35,284 nucleotides of DNA, from assembly GCA_938048455.1 (NCBI GenBank), contig CALIUY010000058.1, forward strand, positions 1 through 35,284, read 5' to 3'. The stretch comes from an uncultured Desulfobacterales bacterium. Its GTDB lineage: Bacteria > Desulfobacterota > Desulfobacteria > Desulfobacterales > SpSt-501. Positions within the stretch are counted from its first letter, which is position 1. Each line of letters starts with the position of its first letter. A program made the translations under genes and the position numbers. Below, piece after piece: positions 19,658-26,272 of the stretch. The notes under the pieces were generated by a model, which worked only from the letters and a program-made list of their open reading frames with translations, had not been told where the DNA came from and did not search any database.

Positions 19658-19703
19658 TTGACAAGCAGATGGTCTTACGATATTGTTTAGAACATAATTT
19701 CAT
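19634..19703. promoter_or_regulatory. Inverted 11-bp repeats flanking the DUF134 promoter (candidate operator)
   Basis: ATGAAATCATG at 19634-19644 and CATAATTTCAT at 19693-19703 are inverted copies matching at 10 of 11 positions. They bracket the TTGACA/TATTGT promoter. DUF134 proteins are predicted DNA binders, so autoregulation is a reasonable guess, but the operator role is inferred from symmetry alone. Confidence 0.4.
19658..19686 (+). promoter_or_regulatory. Sigma-70-type promoter upstream of DUF134 gene
   Basis: A perfect -35 TTGACA (19658-19663), a 17-nt spacer and -10 TATTGT (19681-19686), all inside an AT-rich patch. The predicted start near 19693 leaves a ~26-nt leader with GGAG ahead of the TTG start at 19719. 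Confidence 0.65.
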
Positions 19704-19718
19704 AATGGAGTTTTGGGT

Positions 19719-20069
19719 TTGCCTCGACCGCGTCGGTGCCGCTTCATCCGCCATCACCCCTCCGTACGGGCTTACTTCCCGCAGCAGGCCCCGCCGGGGC
19801 CCATGCGCGGGGTCACGCTCACTCTGGACGGGCTCGAGGCCCTGCGCCTGGTCGATGCCGAGGGGTTCGAGCAGGAGGCCGCCGCGCGTTTCATGGGGAT
19901 CTCGCGGCCGACCCTTTCGCGGCTGCTGGCCGAAGCCCGGGAACTCGTCGCCCGCGCTCTGGCCAGCGGCTGGGCGATCCGGATCGAGGGGGGAAACACG
20001 CTGTTCACCGAGGAGCCTCTTCCGGAAATCGGCGACGGCCTGCGCCGCCGAAGGCGAGGCGGTCGATAA
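19719..20069 (+). CDS. DUF134 predicted DNA-binding regulator
   Basis: A 116-aa protein of the DUF134 (COG1342) family. It has the N-terminal PRPRRCRF motif, a central TLDGLEALRLVDAEG and a sigma-like HTH, FMGISRPTLSRLLAEAR. TTG 19719 is chosen because it yields the same MPRPR start as the paralog at 20550 and has GGAG 8 nt upstream; TTG 19713 is the alternative. DUF134 proteins commonly neighbour NifX and MinD genes in anaerobes and are presumed regulators of them. The gene has its own promoter in AT-rich DNA and is followed after 56 nt by the DUF5320 gene. Confidence 0.85.
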   Translation: MPRPRRCRFIRHHPSVRAYFPQQAPPGPMRGVTLTLDGLEALRLVDAEGFEQEAAARFMGISRPTLSRLLAEARELVARALASGWAIRIEGGNTLFTEEPLPEIGDGLRRRRRGGR

Positions 20070-20125
20070 GGGCCGCGGCATTTCCAAAAAATCGGGGACA
20101 ACCAGCGAAGAAAAGGAGGAGAACC

Positions 20126-20476
20126 ATGCCTGGAGGCGATCGCACGGGACCCTGGGGGGAGGGTCCGAGGTCCGGCTGGACAAATGGGCGCTGCGCACCC
20201 TCGCCGGAGGGGGCCGAGCCGGCGGAATTCCGGCGCGGAGGGCAACGCGGTTTTCGTCGAGGTCGCTGTTCCTTCGGCCGCGGCCGCAGCGGCTTGGAGT
20301 ATCGATGGGGGGGACAACAGCCCCCGGCCAGCACCGGCTCCGTCCCGCCGACGAAGCCGATGGGGGCCCTCTTCGCCCGGTTGGATGAACGCCTGTCGCG
20401 GATCGAGGCGCGGATTTTCGGCGCTGGAAGGGGGAAGGGTGCGGAACAGGGGGACCCGAATGCCGTTACGAGCTAA
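20126..20476 (+). CDS. DUF5320-like small Gly/Arg-rich protein
   Basis: A 116-aa protein starting MPGGDRTGPWGEGPRSG, the characteristic opening of DUF5320 proteins, then an Arg/Gly-rich low-complexity middle and a C-terminal helix, FARLDERLSRIEARI, that could form a short coiled coil. Such proteins lie beside NifX/Mrp genes in anaerobes; the function is unknown. The start is ATG 20126 with a strong AAAGGAGGAG site. Only one Cys-containing spot each occurs in GRCAPS and RCSFGR. Confidence 0.8.
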   Translation: MPGGDRTGPWGEGPRSGWTNGRCAPSPEGAEPAEFRRGGQRGFRRGRCSFGRGRSGLEYRWGGQQPPASTGSVPPTKPMGALFARLDERLSRIEARIFGAGRGKGAEQGDPNAVTS

Positions 20477-20491
20477 TGACCAAAAAAGATC

Positions 20492-20520
20492 TTGACGGGA
20501 GCGAATTTGGGGCATAAATA
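20492..20520 (+). promoter_or_regulatory. Sigma-70-type promoter upstream of DUF134-NifX gene
   Basis: -35 TTGACG (20492-20497), a 17-nt spacer and -10 TAAATA (20515-20520). A palindrome ATGATCAT (20531-20538) lies between the promoter and the GGAGGA ribosome site at 20541, in the transcribed leader, and may be an operator half-site pair. Confidence 0.65.
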
Positions 20521-20549
20521 TTATTGGCATATGATCATTTGGAGGATAG

Positions 20550-21293
20550 TTGCCCCGACCGCGCAAGTGCCGTTTCGTGGAAAGTGTCCCCGCCGCACGG
20601 CTTTTCAAGCCGCAGGGTATCCCCGCTCGCCAGCTCGAGGAAATCTACCTTTCGCTCGAGGGCTTCGAGGCTCTGCGGCTGGCCGACCTCGAGGGGCTGC
20701 ATCAACAAGAGGCGGCCGAGCGGATGAAGGTTTCGCGGCAGACCTTCGGCCGTTTGCTGGCCGAGGCGCGCCGGGCCGTCGCCGAAGCTGTGGTCAAAGG
20801 CTTGTGTTTGCGCATCGAAGGTGCCCCACCGACGGCCGCTGAGGGGGCCGAGGGCGCCTCAAAGAGGATCGCCGCCGTGCCTTGCGACGCCGCGGTACCT
20901 TCCGGAGATCGCCGCATGAAGGAACGAATCGCCGTCAGCAGCGAAGGTTCGGAGCTCGACAGCCGGGTCGACCCCCGGTTCGGTCGCGCCGCCGGATTTC
21001 TTCTCGTCGACCCGGAAACCCTCTCCGCCGAGTATCTCGACAACCGGGGCGCTCAGAGCCTGGGACAGGGCGCCGGCATCCAGGCGGCGGAGCTGCTCTC
21101 GCGGCACGGGGTGACGATCGTCCTGACGGGGTACGTCGGTCCGAAAGCCTTCCAAGCGCTTTCCGCCGCGGGAATCCGCATCGGTCAAAATCTCGAAGAC
21201 TGCAGCGTGCGCGAGGCGGTCCAACGCTACCGGGAAGGACGGGTGACACTGGCAGGGGCACCGAATCGTCCCCCCGGCGGGGGCCGCCCGTGA
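20550..21293 (+). CDS. DUF134 regulator fused to a NifX-type cofactor-binding domain
   Basis: A 247-aa two-domain protein. Residues 1-92 are a DUF134 domain (PRPRKCRF, SLEGFEALRLADLEG, HTH MKVSRQTFGRLLAEAR) closely similar to the stand-alone gene at 19719. After a ~30-residue linker, residues 123-236 form a NifX/NifB-C domain (RIAVSSEGSELDSRVDPRFG, VTIVLTGYVGPKA, REAVQRYREGRV). The arrangement suggests a regulator that senses a metal-sulfur cofactor. The start is TTG 20550 with GGAGGA close upstream. An internal ATG at 20916, preceded by GGAGA, could also give the NifX domain alone. Its stop overlaps the GTG of the next gene (GTGA). Confidence 0.88.
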   Translation: MPRPRKCRFVESVPAARLFKPQGIPARQLEEIYLSLEGFEALRLADLEGLHQQEAAERMKVSRQTFGRLLAEARRAVAEAVVKGLCLRIEGAPPTAAEGAEGASKRIAAVPCDAAVPSGDRRMKERIAVSSEGSELDSRVDPRFGRAAGFLLVDPETLSAEYLDNRGAQSLGQGAGIQAAELLSRHGVTIVLTGYVGPKAFQALSAAGIRIGQNLEDCSVREAVQRYREGRVTLAGAPNRPPGGGRP

Positions 21294-22180
21294 TCGTCGC
21301 CGTCGCCAGCGGCAAGGGAGGGACCGGAAAGACCACGGTCGCCGCCTCGCTTTCGTGGGTCTGGAAGCGGCCCGTGTTCGCCGTGGATCTGGATGTCGAA
21401 GAGCCCAATCTCCATCTCTTCCTCAAGCCCCGTTTCACGGGCCGCCGCACGGCGACCCTGGAGGTGCCCCTCGCCGACGAGGCCCGTTGCTCCCACTGCG
21501 GAGCCTGCGCCGAGCTTTGCCAGTTCAAGGCGATCACCGTCCTGGGCACCGTGCGGCTCACCTTTCCGGAGATGTGTCATGGCTGCGGGGGCTGCCTGGC
21601 GGTCTGTCCGGAAGGCGCCCTCGCCCCCGGCCGCCGCGAGCTGGGCGAAGTGCTCTGGGGTCGCGTCCGGGGCGAAATCGGTCTTTGCATGGGGCAATTG
21701 CGTGTCGGCGAGGCGCTCAGCCCGCCGCTGATGCGCGCGGTGATCGCCCAAGCCCGGGAGCTTGCTCTCCGCGACGGGGCCGATCTCGTCATCGACGCCC
21801 CTCCGGGAACGAGCTGCCCGGCGATTCAGGCGGTTTCCCCCGCCGATCTCATCGTGCTCGTCACCGAACCCACCCCCTTCGGCTTCCACGATTTCCGGCT
21901 CGCCCACGAAGCCTTCCTCCCGCTGGGCAAGCCGATGGCCGTCGTCGTCAACCGCGCCGACCTCGGGGAGGAGGACATTCACGGGTACTGCCGCCGCTTA
22001 AACCTGCCGGTGCTGGCCGAAATCCCGCACGACCGGCGCATCGCCCGCGCCTACGCGCAAGGGACGGTGGTTGCCGCCGAGCTCCCCGAACGGAAAGACC
22101 TCTTCGACCGCCTGGCGACCGAGATCCTCGGCCACGGAGATGTCCCCCGCCCTCTGCCGGAGGTCCCCTCCCATGCGTGA
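21290..22180 (+). CDS. MinD/Mrp-type P-loop ATPase with ferredoxin domain (first of pair)
   Basis: A 296-aa protein. The deviant Walker A SGKGGTGKT is at 7-15. Two [4Fe-4S] motifs are inserted near residues 67-77 (CxxCxxCxxxC) and 96-106. A central DAPPGTSCPAIQ and later VVVNRADLG belong to the MinD/Mrp nucleotide fold. This is the ferredoxin-bearing MinD family found as tandem pairs beside orange-protein/NifX genes in Desulfovibrio; members may carry or load metal clusters. GTG 21290 overlaps the previous stop, and the C-terminus overlaps the next gene by 8 nt, so all three should be translationally coupled. Confidence 0.93.
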   Translation: MIVAVASGKGGTGKTTVAASLSWVWKRPVFAVDLDVEEPNLHLFLKPRFTGRRTATLEVPLADEARCSHCGACAELCQFKAITVLGTVRLTFPEMCHGCGGCLAVCPEGALAPGRRELGEVLWGRVRGEIGLCMGQLRVGEALSPPLMRAVIAQARELALRDGADLVIDAPPGTSCPAIQAVSPADLIVLVTEPTPFGFHDFRLAHEAFLPLGKPMAVVVNRADLGEEDIHGYCRRLNLPVLAEIPHDRRIARAYAQGTVVAAELPERKDLFDRLATEILGHGDVPRPLPEVPSHA

Positions 22181-23060
22181 AATCCTGGTCATCAGCGGCA
22201 AGGGGGGAACGGGCAAGACTTCCCTCACGGCGGCCTTCGCCCATCTCGCCCGGGAAGCGGTCCTCTGCGACCTCGACGTGGACGCCCCGGACCTGCACCT
22301 TCTTCTCTCGCCGCAGATCGAGACCCGCGAAGACTTTATCGCCGGTCACGAGGCGGTGATCGATCCCCGCCGCTGCACGGGGTGCGGGGAGTGCCTGGCG
22401 CGTTGTCGCTTCGCGGCGGTGGTTTCCGACAGGAGCGGTTTTCGCATCGATCCGCTCCAGTGCGAGGGCTGCAAGGTCTGCGTGCGGTTCTGCCCCGAAG
22501 GGGCGATCGACTTCCCGGAGCGCCGCTCCGGGGAGTGGTTCCGCTCCCGCACCCGCTTCGGATCCCTGATCCACGCCCGCCTGCTCCCCGGGGCGGAAAA
22601 CTCCGGCCGCCTCGTCGCCCTGTTGCGCGAAAAGGCCCGCGAACTTGCCCGCAGCGCGGGCCGTCGCCTCATCCTCTCCGACGGGGCTCCCGGAATCGGC
22701 TGCCCGGTCATCAGCTCGCTCTCCGGGACCGACGCCGCGGTGGTCGTCACCGAGCCCACCCCTTCGGGCCTCCATGACCTCGAGCGTGTGCTCGCCCTAT
22801 GCCGCCACTTTCGCGTCCCCGCCGGCGTGGTCGTGAACAAGGCCGATCTCGCCCCGGAAACCACCCGGTCTTTGAAAGCGGAGTGCCGGGAAAACGGGGC
22901 GGCCTGGCTTGGCGAGATCGATTACGATGAGCGTTTCCTGGCCGCCATGACCCGGCGGATGGCGATCACGGAATTCTGTGACGATGGGCCGGCCATCGCC
23001 GTCCGCCGGATCTGGGATGGCGTCAGCAACATGGTCTCCCGGCCGGTCCGGGCGTGCTGA
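22173..23060 (+). CDS. MinD/Mrp-type P-loop ATPase with ferredoxin domain (second of pair)
   Basis: A 295-aa homolog of the preceding gene. It has Walker A SGKGGTGKT (8-16), two [4Fe-4S] motifs with Cys 68/71/74/78 and 97/100/103/107, then SDGAPGIGCPV and VVVNKADLA. Pairs of this kind probably form a heterodimer that binds clusters at its interface. ATG 22173 lies inside the end of the first ATPase gene (8-nt overlap). It is followed after 36 nt by the NifX-like gene, whose protein is a likely partner. Confidence 0.93.
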   Translation: MREILVISGKGGTGKTSLTAAFAHLAREAVLCDLDVDAPDLHLLLSPQIETREDFIAGHEAVIDPRRCTGCGECLARCRFAAVVSDRSGFRIDPLQCEGCKVCVRFCPEGAIDFPERRSGEWFRSRTRFGSLIHARLLPGAENSGRLVALLREKARELARSAGRRLILSDGAPGIGCPVISSLSGTDAAVVVTEPTPSGLHDLERVLALCRHFRVPAGVVVNKADLAPETTRSLKAECRENGAAWLGEIDYDERFLAAMTRRMAITEFCDDGPAIAVRRIWDGVSNMVSRPVRAC

Positions 23061-23096
23061 ACGAATGACCCGTTTGCGGAAAGGAGCCAACACCCC

Positions 23097-23477
23097 ATGA
23101 GCACCATCATCGCCGTACCTTCGGAAGCCCCGGGCGGCCTCGACGCCGCCATCGGGACCCATTTCGGGCATTGCGAACTCTACACCCTGGTGACGCTCGA
23201 CGACGGTCAGGTGAGCGCCGTGGAAGTCCTGCCCAACGTGCCCCATGAACAGGGCGGATGCATGGCGCCCGTAAGCCACCTGGCCCAAAACCGCGTGCGT
23301 GTGCTGCTGGCCGGCGGCATGGGCATGAGGCCCCTCATGGGATTTCAGCAGATGGGAATCCAGGTCTTTCATTGCGGCACCGCGCGGACCGTGGGCGAAG
23401 CGGTGGCCGCCTTCCGCCAGGGGAAACTGGAGCAATTCGCAAACCGCCACACCTGCGGCGGTGGAGGTACACGGTAG
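23097..23477 (+). CDS. NifX-type / orange-protein-like cofactor-binding protein
   Basis: A 126-aa single-domain protein. It shows IIAVPSEAPGGLDAAIGTHF at the start, HEQGGCMAPVSHLA, RVRVLLAGGMGMRPL and GEAVAAFRQGKL, then a C-terminal HTCGGGG metal-binding tail. The family includes NifX, NafY and the Mo-Cu-binding ORP of Desulfovibrio. ATG 23097 has AAAGGAG upstream. Its position after two ferredoxin-MinD ATPases is the classic arrangement. The metal bound cannot be told from sequence. Confidence 0.92.
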   Translation: MSTIIAVPSEAPGGLDAAIGTHFGHCELYTLVTLDDGQVSAVEVLPNVPHEQGGCMAPVSHLAQNRVRVLLAGGMGMRPLMGFQQMGIQVFHCGTARTVGEAVAAFRQGKLEQFANRHTCGGGGTR

Positions 23478-23495
23478 AATCGAGGGAAGACCGCC

Positions 23496-23756
23496 ATGCC
23501 GATCTACGAACTTCATTGCCCGAAGTGCGGCTTCCGGGGCGAGGTTCTCGTCGCCACGACCGCCTCGCCCCTGCAATGCCCTTCCTGCGCCTGCGACAGT
23601 CCGGAAAAACTGATCGCGGCGACAAGCTCGCTGAGCGGAGCAAGCCGCCGGCCGATCCCGGGACCCCACGATCCCGGATGCTGCGGAAGCCGCCCGGCGG
23701 ATGCCGGGTGCGCCGGCCCCGGTTCCTGCTGCGGCAAACCGTTCTCCACCCCTTGA
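23496..23756 (+). CDS. FmdB-like zinc-ribbon protein with Cys-rich tail
   Basis: An 86-aa protein starting MPIYELHCPKCGFRGE with a second pair CPSCAC at ~28-33, the FmdB ribbon. Unlike most family members, the tail adds further Cys clusters (GCCGS, GCAGPGSCCGK), giving eleven Cys in total and probably a second metal site. ATG 23496 follows GAGGGAAG, 18 nt after the NifX-like gene, so they are co-transcribed. It resembles the ribbon at 18921 in its first half only. Confidence 0.8.
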   Translation: MPIYELHCPKCGFRGEVLVATTASPLQCPSCACDSPEKLIAATSSLSGASRRPIPGPHDPGCCGSRPADAGCAGPGSCCGKPFSTP

Positions 23757-23774
23757 AATGAAGGCCGCGCCTCG

Positions 23775-24194
23775 GTGAAACCCCACATCCTCATCGTGTT
23801 CTCCGGCGGCGGGGAAATTTCGGATTTCTGCCGTGTCCTGGAAGAGGAATCGGGCTGCGAGATCGTCCGGGTCCCGGACGGAAAGAGCGCGCTGCGGGAA
23901 GCGCGCCGCAACGTACCCCTCGCCGTCATCCTCGAAGAGGATCTCCTGGACATGCCCGGCCTCGAACTGGTACGCCGACTTTTGTCGATCCACGCTTTCA
24001 TCCACACGGCCGTTTTGAGCGCTCTTCCGCCCGCCGCTTTCCATCAACAGGCCGAGGGGCTTGGAATCTCGGCCCAGCTTTCCGCGATCCCCGGAAAGGA
24101 GGACGCCCGGCTCTTTCTCGAACGAATGAGAAAGATCTCCGCTCCTCCCGCCCGCCCAAACGCCGCTCCACCTCGCGCGGGGGGAAATATATAG
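23775..24194 (+). CDS. Degenerate response-regulator receiver-like protein
   Basis: A 139-aa protein with the alternating strand/helix layout of a CheY-like receiver: ILIVFSGGG at strand 1, VILEEDLLDMPGLELVRRLL at strand 3 with the following helix, TAVLSALPP at strand 4 and SAIPGKEDARLFL at the end. The phospho-acceptor Asp is replaced by Glu54, the acidic pair after strand 1 by Ser/Gly, and the Lys before the final Pro by Ile. It should therefore not be phosphorylated normally; Glu54 could lock it 'on'. The start is GTG 23775 with only weak AAGG. It is the last gene of the NifX run, 18 nt after the zinc ribbon. The receiver assignment is moderately sure. Confidence 0.6.
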   Translation: MKPHILIVFSGGGEISDFCRVLEEESGCEIVRVPDGKSALREARRNVPLAVILEEDLLDMPGLELVRRLLSIHAFIHTAVLSALPPAAFHQQAEGLGISAQLSAIPGKEDARLFLERMRKISAPPARPNAAPPRAGGNI

Positions 24195-24236
24195 TGTGAA
24201 GCGACACTTGACAAATATTATTTTTGACTTCAGGAT
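24193..24236 (+). promoter_or_regulatory. AT-rich promoter region of the MerR gene
   Basis: TTGACA at 24208-24213 with, 17 nt on, a poor -10 (CAGGAT, 24231-24236). A poor -10 with a good -35 is common for promoters that need an activator. An inverted repeat AGTGT-N6-ACACT (24193-24197/24204-24208) overlaps the -35. AAATATTATT (24213-24222) is identical to 20516-20525. Confidence 0.4.
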
Positions 24237-24286
24237 TTCTGCGCAGCGGACATGAATTTTCACGCTGCTGCAGGCAGGGATCGCTC

Positions 24287-25030
24287 ATGGCCCTCCGGGA
24301 TTCGCCGGGGCGGAAAAGCGCGCCCCCCAAGGCCGGCCGGCTGAAAATGCGCGACTTGGTGCGTGCGGCCGGCGTCCCCAAGTCCACCGTTCTCTTCTAC
24401 CTTTCCTTGGGGCTCCTGCCGCCGCCGGTGCGCACCGGGCCGAACAGCGCCTGGTACGACCCGAAGTGCGTGACGCGGATCGAACTCATCCGCCGGCTGA
24501 AGCGGGAAGAACGCCTGAGCCTGGCCGAAATCGCGGAACGGCTGCGCGAAGGAAAGCGGAGCCATCTCCCAGCCCCGTTGCCGCGATGGGTCGGGAAAGA
24601 TCCCGCTCCGGAGGTTTCTCCCCGGGGGCCCGCCTGCGATGCGGAAAGCTTCTCCCGCCAAACGAGAATTCCGCCGGAGCAGCTCGAGCGGCTGGTCGCG
24701 CGTGGGCTTCTTCTGCCGGATCCGGAAGGGCGCTTCGTTGAAGAGGATTTCGCGGCGGCTCGGGCGCTTGCGGCGCTTCTCGCGGCGGGATTCGACGGCC
24801 GCGACCTCGGGGAGTACGTCGATGCGGCGAAGGGGTTGGCCCTGCTTGAGAGACGGCTGCTTGATCGTGAGGCCGGCGGAGGTCAAGAGACACGGCAGTC
24901 GGTTGCCGCCCACCTCGCCGCCCTGCGGCGCTATCTCTTGGTCGACCGCTGGGAGCGCCTCGCCGATCGCCAAAAGAAAAGCGACCCCGCCCACGGAGGC
25001 AGGCGGGAGCCCGAACCCTGGCTCGATTGA
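24287..25030 (+). CDS. MerR-family transcriptional regulator, two HTH-like halves
   Basis: A 247-aa protein. Residues ~18-90 are a MerR winged helix: MRDLVRAAGVPKSTVLFYLSLGLL, then NSAWYDPKCVTRIELIRRLK and SLAEIAERL. A second MerR-like segment follows at ~118-185 (SRQTRIPPEQLERLVARGLL, EEDFAAARALAALLAAGFD), giving a duplicated architecture instead of the usual dimerisation helix plus metal loop. No Cys metal-binding loop is seen. ATG 24287 with AGGGA is chosen; the frame could extend to TTG 24224 inside the promoter. It may regulate the adjacent metal island. Confidence 0.85.
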   Translation: MALRDSPGRKSAPPKAGRLKMRDLVRAAGVPKSTVLFYLSLGLLPPPVRTGPNSAWYDPKCVTRIELIRRLKREERLSLAEIAERLREGKRSHLPAPLPRWVGKDPAPEVSPRGPACDAESFSRQTRIPPEQLERLVARGLLLPDPEGRFVEEDFAAARALAALLAAGFDGRDLGEYVDAAKGLALLERRLLDREAGGGQETRQSVAAHLAALRRYLLVDRWERLADRQKKSDPAHGGRREPEPWLD

Positions 25031-25064
25031 TCCCACGCCCGAGGCCGGGGAGAGGGAATGCGCC

Positions 25065-25253
25065 TCAGATCGCGCCGCTTGCGCAGCAGCGCGGATAAGG
25101 GTTGAGAAGCGCCTCGTAGCAGGCGCAACAGAGGCAAATCCCCCGGCCGCCGGCGGCGCGGTCGGGATCTTTCAGCACGACGCCGCAAGCGGCGCAAACC
25201 GCCGCCCCCTCCGGCTTTGCCGCCGGCTTCTCTTTTTCCGCCTCTCTGCTCAT
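25065..25253 (-). CDS. Small Cys-rich zinc-ribbon protein
   Basis: A 62-aa protein. A Lys/Glu-rich N-terminus is followed by CAACG and CLCCACYE, a CxxC-x(~18)-CxxC ribbon, and a final RCCASGAI. I do not recognise the family. ATG 25253 has AAGGA about 10 nt upstream. It is convergent with the MerR gene, 34 nt between the stops. It fits the run of small metal-binding proteins in this island. Confidence 0.65.
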   Translation of the reverse strand: MSREAEKEKPAAKPEGAAVCAACGVVLKDPDRAAGGRGICLCCACYEALLNPYPRCCASGAI

Positions 25254-25586
25254 GGGTGAAAATCCTTTCTCCGCCTCGGCGGCTCTGAGTTTTGGCTTTC
25301 CGCCGCTTGGGCGATGTTTCCTCGAGAAGAGATCAAAAAACGTGCCGTTGCCGCCCTGCAGAGCGGAGAAAGCGATTTAACGTCGGAATCGCAAGATGTT
25401 ATCCCCACAAAACGGTCCTTCGTCCTGGGTTGCGCAAGATAAAAAAAATGACAATAATGTCACTTTATGAATGGTTTTTTAACAATAATGTCTTTTCCTT
25501 TTGACCGATGTCCGGGGATGATGTACGTTTCGCCATCGACCGGGAATTCCCGGTCGCGGTGGAAACCGTCAGCCAAGGAGGAAGCG
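25254..25586. other. Intergenic region with AT-rich regulatory patch
   Basis: There is no convincing gene between the minus-strand ribbon protein and the UPF0173 gene. The half near 25254 carries the upstream region of the ribbon gene. The stretch 25438-25505 is sharply AT-rich against its surroundings and holds the repeats listed separately. The plus-strand gene starts at 25587 after an AAGGAGGAAG site. Confidence 0.55.
25449..25492. promoter_or_regulatory. Palindrome and exact 11-bp direct repeat (candidate operator)
   Basis: TGACA-ATAA-TGTCA (25449-25462) is a palindrome. ACAATAATGTC within it (25451-25461) recurs exactly at 25482-25492, 31 nt later (about three helical turns). It sits upstream of the UPF0173 gene, so a dimeric regulator binding in tandem is plausible. 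The regulator is not identified. Confidence 0.5.
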
Positions 25587-26270
25587 ATGAGCGTCAAGGC
25601 CACCTGGCTCAGCCATGCCTGTTTCCTGATCGAAAGCCCCAAAGCCCGCATCCTGATCGACCCCTTCTTGTCCGGAAACCCGCTCGCGCCCATCAAAGCC
25701 GAAGAGGTCACCGCCGATTACATCCTGGTCTCCCACGGCCATGGGGACCATGTGGGCGACACCGTGGCCATCGCCCGGCGCACGGGGGCGACGGTGGTGT
25801 CCAACTTCGAAATCCACAACTGGATGGCCGCGCAGGGGGTGAAAAACCTCCATCCCCAGCATATCGGCGGCGGCTTCGATTACCCCTGGGGGCGGCTGAA
25901 GCTGACGCTCGCTTTGCACGGCTCGGCCCTGCCCGACGGGGCCTACGGCGGAAACCCCTGCGGCTTTCTCCTCACGCTCGAAGGGCGCAGGATCTACCAT
26001 GCCTGCGATACGGGTCTCTTCGGGGATATGGCTTTGATCGGCGAGGAGGGCATCGATCTGGCCATCCTGCCGATCGGTGACAATTTCACCATGGGCCCCG
26101 AGGACGCCCTGCGCGCCGTCAAACTGATCCGGCCCCGGCACGCGGTCCCCATCCACTACGACACCTTCGAGGTGATCCGCCAAGACCCACATGCCTGGGC
26201 GGCGAGGGTGGAAAAGGAAACCCCCACCCGCGTGACGGTGATGAAGCCGGGGGAGACGATCGCCGTCTGA
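25587..26270 (+). CDS. UPF0173-family metal-dependent hydrolase (MBL fold)
   Basis: A 227-aa protein, normal UPF0173 length. It shows TWLSHACFLIE, LIDPFLSGNP, the metal motif HGHGDH (50-55), the ligand-bearing HACDTGLFGDM and the C-terminal IPIHYDTF. Members are cytoplasmic Zn or Fe/Mn hydrolases of unknown substrate, some linked to RNA or nucleotide processing. ATG 25587 with AAGGAGGAAG is clearly preferred over the earlier in-frame ATG 25467. No signal peptide, unlike the Tat-exported MBL enzyme at 3432. Confidence 0.93.
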   Translation: MSVKATWLSHACFLIESPKARILIDPFLSGNPLAPIKAEEVTADYILVSHGHGDHVGDTVAIARRTGATVVSNFEIHNWMAAQGVKNLHPQHIGGGFDYPWGRLKLTLALHGSALPDGAYGGNPCGFLLTLEGRRIYHACDTGLFGDMALIGEEGIDLAILPIGDNFTMGPEDALRAVKLIRPRHAVPIHYDTFEVIRQDPHAWAARVEKETPTRVTVMKPGETIAV

Positions 26271-26272
26271 AA

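Noticed and set aside
25314-25442. 42-codon frame from ATG 25314 with protein-like sequence
   Set aside because: No ribosome site and no known family; may be a decayed gene start, not listed as a gene.
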